64,000 bases of DNA from JALYNX01 sp963749415 (GTDB taxonomy: Bacteria > Actinomycetota > Acidimicrobiia > Spongiisociales > ZC4RG35): positions 434,001 to 498,000 of the forward strand of contig CAVVMG010000001.1 of NCBI GenBank assembly GCA_963749415.1, given 5' to 3'. Positions 15,255 through 25,029 of this stretch are shown in pieces (positions within the stretch are counted from its first letter, which is position 1; every line of letters begins with the position of its first letter). The position numbers were made by a program, and so were the translations under genes. The notes beneath the pieces are model-generated. The model was not told the origin of the DNA and did not search any database. It saw nothing but the letters and a program-made list of their open reading frames with translations.

Positions 15255-17047
15255 GACGCCTCCTCCGCCATCCTCTTGGCGTCCTCTTCGTAGGCCTGGA
15301 CCAGGCGGGCGTATCCGGGGGTGGTAGCCAGGAGCTCATCGTGGCGGCCATGGGCCACCACTCGCCTCTCGTCGACGTAAACCACCTCGTCGGCGAGACG
15401 GATCGATGCCGGGCGATAGGCGACGACCACAACGGTCGAAGGCAGGGCCGCAGAACGCAGGCTGCGCAGGATCTCTGCCTCCACCGAAGGGTCGACCGCG
15501 GAGGTGGCGTCATCGAGGATGAGCAGCCGCGGCTTCCGGATCAGCGCCCGGGCCAGGGCGATCCGCTGCCGCTGCCCGCCGGAGAGAGTGGTGCCCCGCT
15601 CCCCGAGCTGGGTCTCGAACCCGTTGGGCAGGGCCGAGATGAAGTTGTCCGCCCCTGCCAGACGGGCCGCGTTGTGCACCTCGGTCTCGGAGAATTCCTG
15701 GCCGAGAGTGATGTTGCCCTGCACCGTGTCGTCGAAGAGGAAAGCGTCCTGGGTCACGTAGGACACTTCCTTGGGTAGCTCCGAGGGGCCGAATGACCGC
15801 AAGTCCTGGCCGTCGATGTGGATGGCGCCGGCCGCCGGATCCCAGAGTCGAGCCATGAGCAATGTGAGCGTCGACTTGCCCGAAGCAGTGGGACCGACCA
15901 CGGCGAGCGTGGTCCCGGCCGTGAGATGGAGGTCGAGGCCCTCCAGCACCGGGGCGGCCTCGTCGTAGGCGAACGACACGGTCTCACCCTTGATCGGAGC
16001 GGCGCCGGCGTCGGGGCGGGCGAGGGCGTCCCCGTACTCCATGAACTCGTCCGCCTGGAACACGCCTTCCACCCGCCGCCATCCGGCGAGGCTGCCGGCC
16101 AGGTCCCAGAGCACGAAGCCGATGAGCTGGATGGGGAAGGCGAGCAACGACAGCAGGTAGGCGACGGTGACGATGTCTCCCGGCGTGACAGCCCCCTGCC
16201 CGACGAGGTAGGCGCCCACGGCGAGCAATGAGATGATCAGCGCCTGAGGAAGGGCCCGGATCACGGCTTGATAGGAGGCCCATGTGGAGTTGACCTTGAT
16301 CAACCGGTCCCGGAGCAGGTCGGAGGCCACACCGAAATGGTTGGCCACGAAGTCCTCGCGGCCCAACGACTTCACCGTCAGCGCCCCGTCGAACGACTCG
16401 TGGGCGACGGAAGCGACCTCACCACGGGAGGCTTGGACCCTTTCCCAAAGCTCGAACGTGACCCAACTCCCCTTGATGTCGATGACGACAATCACAATGA
16501 GACCCAGGGTCGCGCCGAGGCCGAGCCAGGGATCGATGGCCGTGATCATGACGATGGTCCCCACCAGGAGCAGGGAGACGCCCGTGGCATAGGGCAGCGG
16601 GCCGAGGACGCCGGTCCCCTGGTCGACATCGGCGTCGGCCACCGCGAGGAGGTCGCCGATCGACTGCCGGTTGAGCCAGGACATCCGCAACGAGAGCTGG
16701 TGCTCGAGCAACTGGTTGCGCAGGTCGCGCCGGGTGCTGAATTGGAGCCAGCCGGCCGCGGTGCGGCGGAGGACGATCCCACCCGCCTTGATCACAGCTA
16801 CCACCAGGATTGCTGCGACAGCCGGCCGAACCAGACCCTTCGCTGAGACACCCTCGTCGAGGACGGGGATGATCAACTCATCGGTGACCCGGCCGATCAC
16901 CCAAGCCGACGCGATGATCGCCCCCGCAAACACCGCGGCGCCGAACACGGCGAGCCCGAAAGCCGCCGGATGCCCCTTGACGAAGCGCCAGATGAGGCTG
17001 ACTCCGTCGCGCAGCACCAACCAGGGAGTGTTCTTCTGAGAAGGCAT
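15251..17047 (-). CDS. ABC exporter half-transporter (first subunit, degenerate catalytic site)
   Basis: About 598 residues from ATG 17047; an in-frame TTG at 17065 is a possible earlier start. Six-helix membrane domain, then an NBD with Walker A GPTASGKSTLTL and a canonical signature LSGGQRQRIALARAL. Walker B is LLILDDATSAVD, so the catalytic Glu is replaced by Asp. Together with the altered signature in its partner this is the one-degenerate-site arrangement known from heterodimeric exporters such as TM287/288. Preceded by the sigma-factor gene on the same strand, about 130 bp away with a hairpin between. Confidence 0.9.
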   Translation of the reverse strand: MPSQKNTPWLVLRDGVSLIWRFVKGHPAAFGLAVFGAAVFAGAIIASAWVIGRVTDELIIPVLDEGVSAKGLVRPAVAAILVVAVIKAGGIVLRRTAAGWLQFSTRRDLRNQLLEHQLSLRMSWLNRQSIGDLLAVADADVDQGTGVLGPLPYATGVSLLLVGTIVMITAIDPWLGLGATLGLIVIVVIDIKGSWVTFELWERVQASRGEVASVAHESFDGALTVKSLGREDFVANHFGVASDLLRDRLIKVNSTWASYQAVIRALPQALIISLLAVGAYLVGQGAVTPGDIVTVAYLLSLLAFPIQLIGFVLWDLAGSLAGWRRVEGVFQADEFMEYGDALARPDAGAAPIKGETVSFAYDEAAPVLEGLDLHLTAGTTLAVVGPTASGKSTLTLLMARLWDPAAGAIHIDGQDLRSFGPSELPKEVSYVTQDAFLFDDTVQGNITLGQEFSETEVHNAARLAGADNFISALPNGFETQLGERGTTLSGGQRQRIALARALIRKPRLLILDDATSAVDPSVEAEILRSLRSAALPSTVVVVAYRPASIRLADEVVYVDERRVVAHGRHDELLATTPGYARLVQAYEEDAKRMAEEAS

Positions 17048-17138
17048 GAGCTTCGAACCTGACAACCGGTGTCGGCCCGGAGGCCTTCCACGGCTCTCCG
17101 ACCGTCCGGATCAGTGATTGTACGAGACGACCCGGATT

Positions 17139-17160
17139 CTCCAGGCCGAATTACCTGGAG
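17139..17160 (-). terminator. Hairpin between sigma factor and ABC genes
   Basis: Inverted repeat CTCCAGG/CCTGGAG with an 8-base loop, just past the sigma-factor stop codon on the minus strand. No clear T-run follows, so it may be a weak terminator or a processing site. Confidence 0.4.
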
Positions 17161-17178
17161 CCTTGGGGGGAGAAACCC

Positions 17179-18165
17179 TCAGACGAGGTCGGCTTCGCGG
17201 ATCCCGAACGAGGGATGGCGGAGACGGCACAGAGCCAGCTTCTCCAGCTGGCGGATCCGCTCCCGGGTGAGGTTGAATTCGTCGCCGATCTCCTCCAGGG
17301 TGCGGGGCACGCCGTCGTAGAAGCCGTAGCGGAGGGCGAGGATCCGCCCTTCCCGCTCGGGAAGGCGCTCGATAGATATCCGAAGCGAGTTGGCGACGTC
17401 CATCTCCTCGGTCATCTGCACCGGGTCGGCGGCGTCCTCGTCCTCGATGAAGTCCCCGAGCTGGGCGCCATCCTCTCCGATCGGCTGTTCGAGGGAGACG
17501 GTGTCAGCCACGCTGAGGGCCAGCTCGACCTTGTCGGCCGTGACGCCGGCTTCTTCGGCGATTTCCTCTGGCCTCGGGTCTCGCCCCAGTTCGGCCTTGA
17601 GCGACGCCTGGGCGGCTCGCACCGCGGCCAGGGTGTCATGGAGATGGACCGGGATCCGGACCGTTCGCGACTTGTCGGCGATCGCCCTGGTGATTGCCTG
17701 ACGGATCCACCAGGTGGCGTAGGTCGAGAACTTGAAGCCCTTGCGCCAGTCGAACTTCTCGACGGCGCGGATCAGGCCGAGGTTGCCCTCCTGGATCAGG
17801 TCGAGGAAGTCGATGCCAGAGGTGTTGGCGTAGCGACGGGCGTTGGCGACCACGAGGCGAAGGTTGGCCGTGAGGAAGTCGTCCTTGGCTTGTGCGCCGC
17901 GGCGTGCCAGCCGGCGCAGCTCCATCTCCTCGCGCTTTCCGCTGTACTCGCCCTTTTCCAGCTTCTCGGCGGCCTCTTCCCCCGATTCGATCTTCTGGGC
18001 GAGCTCCACCTCCTGCTCGGCGGTGAGCAGGTCGTACTCACCGATAGCGGTGAGGTATTGGGATACGAGGTCGGTGGTGAGACGGCCGCGCTCATCCGTC
18101 AGCTTCGAATGAAGCCGCGGACGTGGTTTCTCGGTCTTGTCGGTACGCGTTTCAGCGGCAGCCAT
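17179..18165 (-). CDS. RNA polymerase sigma factor, RpoD/SigA (sigma-70 group 1/2)
   Basis: 328 residues. Region 1.2 is TTDLVSQYLTAIGEYDLLTAEQEVELAQKI. Region 2 is complete (TANLRLVVANARRYAN, GIDFLDLIQEGNLGLIRAVEKFDWRKGFKFSTYATWWIRQAI), as are region 3 and region 4.2 (RTLEEIGDEFNLTRERIRQLE). The long acidic region 1.1 of many principal sigma factors is absent, so it is either a short primary sigma or a SigB-like group 2 factor. Start ATG has GGAGG 12 bp upstream. A promoter region of about 115 bp separates it from the META gene. Confidence 0.9.
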   Translation of the reverse strand: MAAAETRTDKTEKPRPRLHSKLTDERGRLTTDLVSQYLTAIGEYDLLTAEQEVELAQKIESGEEAAEKLEKGEYSGKREEMELRRLARRGAQAKDDFLTANLRLVVANARRYANTSGIDFLDLIQEGNLGLIRAVEKFDWRKGFKFSTYATWWIRQAITRAIADKSRTVRIPVHLHDTLAAVRAAQASLKAELGRDPRPEEIAEEAGVTADKVELALSVADTVSLEQPIGEDGAQLGDFIEDEDAADPVQMTEEMDVANSLRISIERLPEREGRILALRYGFYDGVPRTLEEIGDEFNLTRERIRQLEKLALCRLRHPSFGIREADLV

Positions 18166-18284
18166 ATAGATCTAAGTCCTCCAGGGGCCCGTTGGGCAGG
18201 GATTTCGATGATCCCCGGGCCGACCAACTATGACACAAGTAGGGCGATTTGTGAACCCCCCTCTTTTCCACACACTTAGACGTG

Positions 18285-19001
18285 TCAATCATTGGTGAAG
18301 TTCCCACCTTCACCCTGCTCGACGAACTGGAGCAGCCGCATCCCGGCCGCGTTCTCCAAGTCGAGGGACCGGCCTGAGCGCCCGATGGACACCCGATGTG
18401 ATTCCACCTCGGTCAGCCAACCCAGATACCGCGCCTCCTGCGCCATCACTGGCTCCGGGCACATCATGCGAGTGACGGCGGGGGCGCCGATCTCCAAACC
18501 GGAAGTCGTGAAGGTGTAGGAAGCGGTGTAACGGTTGCACCCCGAGTTACCGGAGAGCCGACCGTCATCGTCGAGTAGGAGTGTGATCACCACGTCTCCC
18601 AACACAGATGTGAACCCGTTTTTCCCATCGTGAATTCCCGTCAACACCCAGGTGACGCCACGAATCCCCTCGTCGATCGGGGCCAGACGCACCAGGGTCT
18701 GTTCCCTCTCGCGAACCTCGAGCCCGCCGTCGACCAGGACCAAATGGTCGGCGCGTTCGAGGAGTGCCAGGTATGAGTCTTCCTGAGCCATGACCTCGGG
18801 TGGGCCGGCCATCATGGTTCGCCCCATGGGCCCCGGCGCGCCACCGTCGCCGATGCGGCCGAAGAAGCGGTTGCACCCCCCGAAGCCAGAGACCGACCCG
18901 TCATCGGCCACCTCCAGTGTCAGGTGGGTGCCCTCGACCACTGGCACCGGGCCGTCTTTGCCGGCGAGGGACACGACCTCCCATTTGCCTACGGGGCTCA
19001 C
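18285..19001 (-). CDS. Protein with two META domains
   Basis: 238 residues from a GTG overlapping the SixA stop in a GTGA arrangement; earlier in-frame starts would run back through the SixA gene. Two META/HslJ-like repeats are visible: VSGFGGCNRFFG with a following Met/Gly loop, and LSGNSGCNRYTASY followed by TRMMCPEP. The paired GCNR and MMCP segments are typical of META domains. Unlike HslJ, no lipoprotein or signal sequence is present from this start. The role is unknown; in other bacteria META proteins affect envelope stress and drug tolerance. Confidence 0.75.
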   Translation of the reverse strand: MSPVGKWEVVSLAGKDGPVPVVEGTHLTLEVADDGSVSGFGGCNRFFGRIGDGGAPGPMGRTMMAGPPEVMAQEDSYLALLERADHLVLVDGGLEVREREQTLVRLAPIDEGIRGVTWVLTGIHDGKNGFTSVLGDVVITLLLDDDGRLSGNSGCNRYTASYTFTTSGLEIGAPAVTRMMCPEPVMAQEARYLGWLTEVESHRVSIGRSGRSLDLENAAGMRLLQFVEQGEGGNFTND

Positions 19002-19526
19002 GACTCCCCACGGACGTCGTCGTCCCATTCGGTGCCGAAGAACATCCGTGGGTTGATGGCGAACCGGACCCACCCCCTTGCCTGTTCCATGCCCTGCCAG
19101 TGGTCGGCGAGGAGGTCGATGGCGGCGACAGCCCCGGTTCTCATCTCCAGCCTCCCCCCCGTTATCCGCTCGGCGAGCATGGACCAGGTGGGCTCGTGGC
19201 CCACCAACATGATCCGTCCCTCATCGCTGACGCTCTTCTCGGCGGCGGAGAGCACCGTGTCTGGCCCATGCCCGTAGAAGTCGGGCTCGACGACGTATCG
19301 GGCACTGCCATCCCCCAGCTCGGGCGGCCTCTTCTGCGGTCGACCTGGCCCGCACTGCAGACGAGGTGATCACCATGTCGGGGACCTCGTCCCATGAGGA
19401 GAGCACCCGGCCCATCACGGTCGCGCTGCGGTGGCCTCGGGAGGCCAGCGGGCGGTCGTGGTCCGACCCATACGAGGCATCCCAGTCGGACTTGGCGTGG
19501 CGCATGAGCAAGATGGTCTTCACCAC
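18998..19526 (-). pseudogene. SixA-type phosphohistidine phosphatase, frameshifted
   Basis: The N-terminal part begins MVKTILLMRHAKSDWD, the catalytic RH motif of the histidine-phosphatase superfamily, with DRPLASRGHRSA and ITSSAVRARSTAE. The C-terminal part (EPDFYGHGPDTVLSAAEKS, then MLVGHEPTWSMLAE with the second catalytic His) is in another frame. Removing one G among 19322-19324 restores EEAAELGDGSARYVVEP and a protein of about 175 residues. SixA dephosphorylates phosphohistidine on HPt or PTS proteins. The stop overlaps the META gene start. Confidence 0.75.
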
Positions 19527-19581
19527 GCCAGCCTACGAATTCGGTCGGAATGTGGGTCGGGCCCGCCCTAGCCTGCCCGTC

Positions 19582-19685
19582 GTGCCCGAGCCCTCGACCC
19601 TCCTCCTCTTCCTCGGCGCGTGGCCGGGACCATCTATCTGGGGCTGGGGATAGCAGGAGCCTTCACCGGCCGCTCCAGCGACTAG
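19582..19685 (+). pseudogene. Internally deleted LysE-family translocator remnant
   Basis: A GTG-led stretch reads VPEPSTLLLFLGAW, the usual N-terminus of LysE/RhtB amino-acid exporters (MPxPSTLLLFL). After a shift of frame it is followed directly by GTIYLGLGIAGAFTGR and a stop, which resembles the C-terminal end of the same family. The roughly 180 residues between are missing. The 3' end overlaps the convergent redoxin stop codon. Recognition rests on two short segments, so it is tentative. Confidence 0.4.
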
Positions 19686-20335
19686 CCGGCGAGTCGAGCC
19701 GCCGTGGTGAAGATCCTGGGGTCGGGAAAGTCCTCGCAGTAGTTGTACGGGTAGGCGACCCGAATCACCCCGTCCACGCCGACCACGAACTCCCCTGCCT
19801 GCATCCATGGATCATCGACCAGAGGGCGCCCCAGGGCCCGGCGCTCGTCCTGAAAGGAACGCCCCGTGTCCTCCCCAAGATCGCAGAAGTCGTCAGGAGC
19901 GTCGTAGAGCACCTGCTCCCGGGACCAGTGCCCGAGCCCGAAGGCCCGGTGAGTGGAGTATTCGTCGTCGGTGAGCATTGGCGCCGGCACCCCGTACTTC
20001 GCCTTGTAGCGAAGGACGCGCTCCAGGTCGCCAGGAGCCACCACAACTACTTCGAGCCCGGCATCGAGATACTCCTTGTACTGGCTGTTCAATTGCTCCG
20101 CCCGCTCCAGGCCGCATCCGCATCCGAGGTGGCGCCACAGGACGACCAGCGCCGGTTTCCGGGACCAGAAGGAGCTGAGCTTCACCCTCGACCCGTCCTC
20201 GCGGGTCAGCTCCACGTCGGGGGCCAGGTCACCGCGCCGCAGGGGATTACCGGGAAGCGTCGGGCCATCGAGCCAGTGTTGGAGCCAGCGCTGCTCCGCG
20301 TTCGAATACAGCTGACGGATGTCAACGTCGCTCAT
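19682..20335 (-). CDS. Redoxin / AhpC-TSA-like thioredoxin-fold protein
   Basis: 217 residues. Residues about 35-160 have the thioredoxin/peroxiredoxin layout: DLAPDVELTREDGSRVKLSSFW, then ALVVLWRHLGCGCGLERAEQL with cysteines at the start of helix 1 in a CGC rather than CxxC setting, then VVVAPG and a C-terminal GVDGVIRVAYPYNY strand. Close to the AhpC/TSA-domain proteins annotated in actinobacteria as peroxiredoxin-like. A peroxidatic or thiol-transfer role is inferred; the CGC arrangement is unusual. Divergent from the DUF255 gene. Confidence 0.7.
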   Translation of the reverse strand: MSDVDIRQLYSNAEQRWLQHWLDGPTLPGNPLRRGDLAPDVELTREDGSRVKLSSFWSRKPALVVLWRHLGCGCGLERAEQLNSQYKEYLDAGLEVVVVAPGDLERVLRYKAKYGVPAPMLTDDEYSTHRAFGLGHWSREQVLYDAPDDFCDLGEDTGRSFQDERRALGRPLVDDPWMQAGEFVVGVDGVIRVAYPYNYCEDFPDPRIFTTAARLAG

Positions 20336-20394
20336 GCCTCGAAGCTAGCCGAGCAGTTTGCATTGGCCTTTTCTACTGCGGGTACGGTCTTGGG

Positions 20395-22368
<1,974 letters not shown>

Positions 22369-22435
22369 CCACGAAGCTGCGCCGACTCCCGCCCGCGGGG
22401 TACTTTGATGCGCATCCGGCTGGAAGGAAGACGTA

Positions 22436-22849
22436 ATGATCCTCGACTTCTTCGATGATCTGAACTGGATCGCCATCTTGGTGGCGGCCATTGCCTGGTT
22501 TGCGTTTAGTGCGGTCTGGTACTCGATCCCACCCTTGAGCAAGGCGTGGATGCAGGCCGCCAGAGTGACGCCCGGCGAGGGGCCGCCGCTGGCGATGATC
22601 CTGATCCCCACGTTCATCGGGTACTTCGTCACCACCACGGTGATCGCGTTGCTGGCGAATGCGATGGACGCCGATTCCCTGACTGATGGCGTTGCGCTCG
22701 GCGTCTCTCTCGGAGTCGGTTTCGGCCTCGTCGGCGCATTCGTCAACCAGCTCTACGAGCAGAAAGGTCGCTCCTATTGGTTGATCAACGGGGTCAACGC
22801 CATCGTCGCCTATTCGATCGTGGCGGTGATCCTCGCCCTTTGGGATTGA
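22436..22849 (+). CDS. DUF1761-family membrane protein
   Basis: 137 residues with four predicted transmembrane helices: IAILVAAIAWFAFSAVWY, MILIPTFIGYFVTTTVIALL, GVALGVSLGVGFGLVGAFV and GVNAIVAYSIVAVILAL. The VWYS motif after helix 1 and the length fit DUF1761. Function unknown. ATG at 22436 with GGAAGGA shortly upstream. Convergent with ctaA, 6 bp apart. Confidence 0.75.
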   Translation: MILDFFDDLNWIAILVAAIAWFAFSAVWYSIPPLSKAWMQAARVTPGEGPPLAMILIPTFIGYFVTTTVIALLANAMDADSLTDGVALGVSLGVGFGLVGAFVNQLYEQKGRSYWLINGVNAIVAYSIVAVILALWD

Positions 22850-22855
22850 TCGGGC

Positions 22856-23737
22856 TCATACCGGCTCGCTGACCTCGCTCGGGATCTGGAGCGCCCCGGC
22901 CGAGGTGAGCACATAGGCGATCCACAGCCCATCGGCGAGGGCCAGGTGCACCAGCTGCATCCAGAATGGGACGCCGAGGGCGATGTTCAACACCCCGCTG
23001 ACCAGCATCGCCCCGATCAACACCGGGATCGCCCTGGCCGCCCTGGACCGGGGCCCGCCGCTCCTCCCCGAGATCCACCAGGCGATTGCGGACGCCAGCA
23101 ACGCGAGCACGGGATGTATGACGCGGAGGTCGGTCAGGAAGTGGGACTCGCCAAGGTCCCCGGCTCTGGGAAAGAGCGTGTCCGCCAGGGCGGTGACGGC
23201 ACCGGAGGCCGCAAGGACGATCAAGGCAATCCCTCCGGCCAGGACCCATCTGGTTACACCGGGCGCGGCCCTCGAGTCGAGACGTCGCCCGCCGGCCAAC
23301 CAGAAGGCGGTGAGGGTCAGCGCCGCCAGCAGGAACAATGTGTTGACCAGATGGAGCGGGACCGCAAAAACGCGTGCCAGGGAGGCGTCATCGGCCACCC
23401 AGTCGGCAAGGACGATCATGGCGCCGATCAGCGCCTCGATGATGATCGCCACCACGGAGAGTGCCGCGCCGACGCGCGCCGGCATTCCCTGTGGCACTCG
23501 ACGCCAGACCATCATCGCGAGCACGATCACCAGCACCAGGGCAATCCCACTGAACGCGCGATGGGTGAACTCGATGGTGGTCGCCCCCTCCATCTCCGGG
23601 ACGAGGACTCCCTGGCAAGTCGGCCATGACGACCCGCACCCCGCGCCGCTCCCGGTGGCCCGTACCAGGGCGCCAAGGAGAATCACGACGACGTTGAAAC
23701 CCACGACGAACCAGGCGAAACGGGCGAGTCGAGCCAC
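22856..23737 (-). CDS. ctaA: Heme A synthase, COX15/CtaA family
   Basis: 293-residue, eight-helix membrane protein converting heme O to heme A for aa3-type cytochrome oxidase. Landmarks are LGALVRATGSGAGCGSSWPTCQG (helix 1 and the Cys-containing loop), EFTHRAFSGIALVLV with the heme-ligand His, the middle PLHLVNTLFLLAAL His, the FLTDLRVIHPVLALL His, and LVHLALADGLWIAYVL. Length is typical of actinobacterial CtaA. Divergent from the PLP-enzyme gene with about 57 bp between. Confidence 0.9.
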   Translation of the reverse strand: MARLARFAWFVVGFNVVVILLGALVRATGSGAGCGSSWPTCQGVLVPEMEGATTIEFTHRAFSGIALVLVIVLAMMVWRRVPQGMPARVGAALSVVAIIIEALIGAMIVLADWVADDASLARVFAVPLHLVNTLFLLAALTLTAFWLAGGRRLDSRAAPGVTRWVLAGGIALIVLAASGAVTALADTLFPRAGDLGESHFLTDLRVIHPVLALLASAIAWWISGRSGGPRSRAARAIPVLIGAMLVSGVLNIALGVPFWMQLVHLALADGLWIAYVLTSAGALQIPSEVSEPV

Positions 23738-23794
23738 GACGGAAGGTTAGGAGCGACAAGAGAGCTGCCCGTCGGGTGCGATACCCTCGGCTCC

Positions 23795-24748
23795 ATGGAG
23801 ATCCATCCCGACGTAGTGGCCGCCGTCGGTAACACCCCGCTGATCCGCCTCTCCAGGATTCACCCTGCCGGGAATCTGGTCGCCAAGCTGGAATCGACCA
23901 ATCCAGGTGGCTCGGTCAAGGAGCGGATCGCGATCTCGATGATCGATGAAGCGGAGCAGGCGGGACTACTCGAGCCCGGGGGAACGATCATCGAGCCCAC
24001 CTCGGGCAACACCGGAGTCGGCCTGGCGATGATCGGGGCGGTGCGCGGCTATCGGGTGATCTGCACGGTGCCGGACAAGGTTTCCAAGGAGAAGCAAGAC
24101 CTGCTCAAGGCATACGGGGTGGAAGTGGTCGTCACCCCTACCGATCTCCTCCCCGAGCACCCCGACTCCTATTACGGGGTCGCCAGGCGCTTGGTGTCGG
24201 AGATCGACGGGGCGTTTCACCCCGACCAGTACTCGAATCCAGCCAATCCGAAAGCCCACTACCTGACGACCGGGCCCGAGATCTGGGAGCAGACCGAGGG
24301 CACCGTCGACGTCGTGGTGATCGGGGTTGGGACCGGGGGCACCATCTCCGGGGTCAGCCGCTATCTCAAAGAGCGAAAGCCCTCGGTCGAGGCCGTCGGG
24401 GCCGATCCCCAGGGGTCGATCTACACCGCCGCCGACACTTCCCAGGTGCACCAATACGCGGTAGAGGGGGTTGGCGAGGATTTCTATCCCGGGACCGTCG
24501 ACCTCGACCTGATCGACCGCTGGATCCAGGTCAACGACAGGGATTCCTTCGTGATGACCCGGCGACTGGCCCGCGAGGAGGGGATCTTGGTGGGAGGGTC
24601 ATGCGGGATGGCCGCCCAGGCCGCCCTCCAGGTCGCCGCCGAGGACATCGACCGACTCGTGGTTGTCCTCCTCCCCGACTCGGGGCGTGGCTATCTCTCC
24701 AAGGTCTTCAACGACGAGTGGATGGCGGAAAACGGCTTCGAGACGTGA
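23795..24748 (+). CDS. Cystathionine beta-synthase-type / cysteine synthase PLP enzyme
   Basis: 317 residues of fold-type II PLP enzyme. The PLP lysine is in NPGGSVKERIA, the phosphate loop is GVGTGGTISG and the substrate loop is PTSGNTGVGLAM. The C-terminal PDSGRGYLSKVFNDEWM is characteristic of cystathionine beta-synthase rather than CysK. The protein ends exactly where mycobacterial Cbs continues into two CBS domains, so it is the catalytic core only. It condenses serine (or O-acetylserine) with homocysteine or sulfide; which one is not decidable here. Strong hairpin terminator follows. Confidence 0.88.
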   Translation: MEIHPDVVAAVGNTPLIRLSRIHPAGNLVAKLESTNPGGSVKERIAISMIDEAEQAGLLEPGGTIIEPTSGNTGVGLAMIGAVRGYRVICTVPDKVSKEKQDLLKAYGVEVVVTPTDLLPEHPDSYYGVARRLVSEIDGAFHPDQYSNPANPKAHYLTTGPEIWEQTEGTVDVVVIGVGTGGTISGVSRYLKERKPSVEAVGADPQGSIYTAADTSQVHQYAVEGVGEDFYPGTVDLDLIDRWIQVNDRDSFVMTRRLAREEGILVGGSCGMAAQAALQVAAEDIDRLVVVLLPDSGRGYLSKVFNDEWMAENGFET

Positions 24749-24749
24749 G

Positions 24750-24775
24750 GAAGCCCCCGGGTGACCGGGGGCTTC
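24750..24775 (+). terminator. Intrinsic terminator after the PLP enzyme gene
   Basis: Perfect 11-bp stem (GAAGCCCCCGG/CCGGGGGCTTC) with GTGA loop, 2 bp past the stop codon. No T-tract follows on the plus strand. Confidence 0.7.
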
Positions 24776-24789
24776 ACTCGTAGAAGTTC

Positions 24790-24982
24790 AGCTTTGGCTT
24801 TGCTTCGGCGAAGACGCCGCCACGAATGGACTAGGTCCGTGGTATCCAGAGCCGGGTGGTCCGAGTGTGGAGTCGCCACCTGTCCCGCAGGACGAGCGGC
24901 GCACGCGGTCAGCGCCGCTCAGCGCTCGACCACCTCCAGAGTCCAAAGACTTTCATACAACCTAGGACCACCTCCTTTCTCT
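24790..24982 (-). ncRNA. Candidate structured RNA / riboregulator with sequestered Shine-Dalgarno
   Basis: This 250-bp gap between convergent genes has no ordinary gene. On the minus strand it begins with AGAAAGGAGGTGGTCC, an extended Shine-Dalgarno. The GGTGGTCC part (rc of 24965-24972) is exactly complementary to GGACCACC about 100 nt downstream (rc of 24855-24862). A second GGAGGTGGTC (rc of 24928-24937) could compete for the same partner. Between them lie three clean hairpins: a 9-bp stem 24894-24902/24912-24920, GTCC/GGAC at 24882-24893, and GTGG/CCAC at 24867-24879. A 15-codon ORF (ATG 24956, stop 24909; MKVFGLWRW...) follows the first Shine-Dalgarno. I do not recognise an Rfam family. 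Confidence 0.45.
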
Positions 24983-25029
24983 GGTGGCGCCAGTCTGGCA
25001 TGGTCCGGCCGTTGGGTGCCAGTTTTTTC

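Noticed and set aside
24960..24982. ACCACCTCCTTTCT resembles the 3' end of 16S rRNA
   Set aside because: Only the anti-Shine-Dalgarno core matches and no 16S sequence precedes it; on the other strand it is simply a strong ribosome-binding site.
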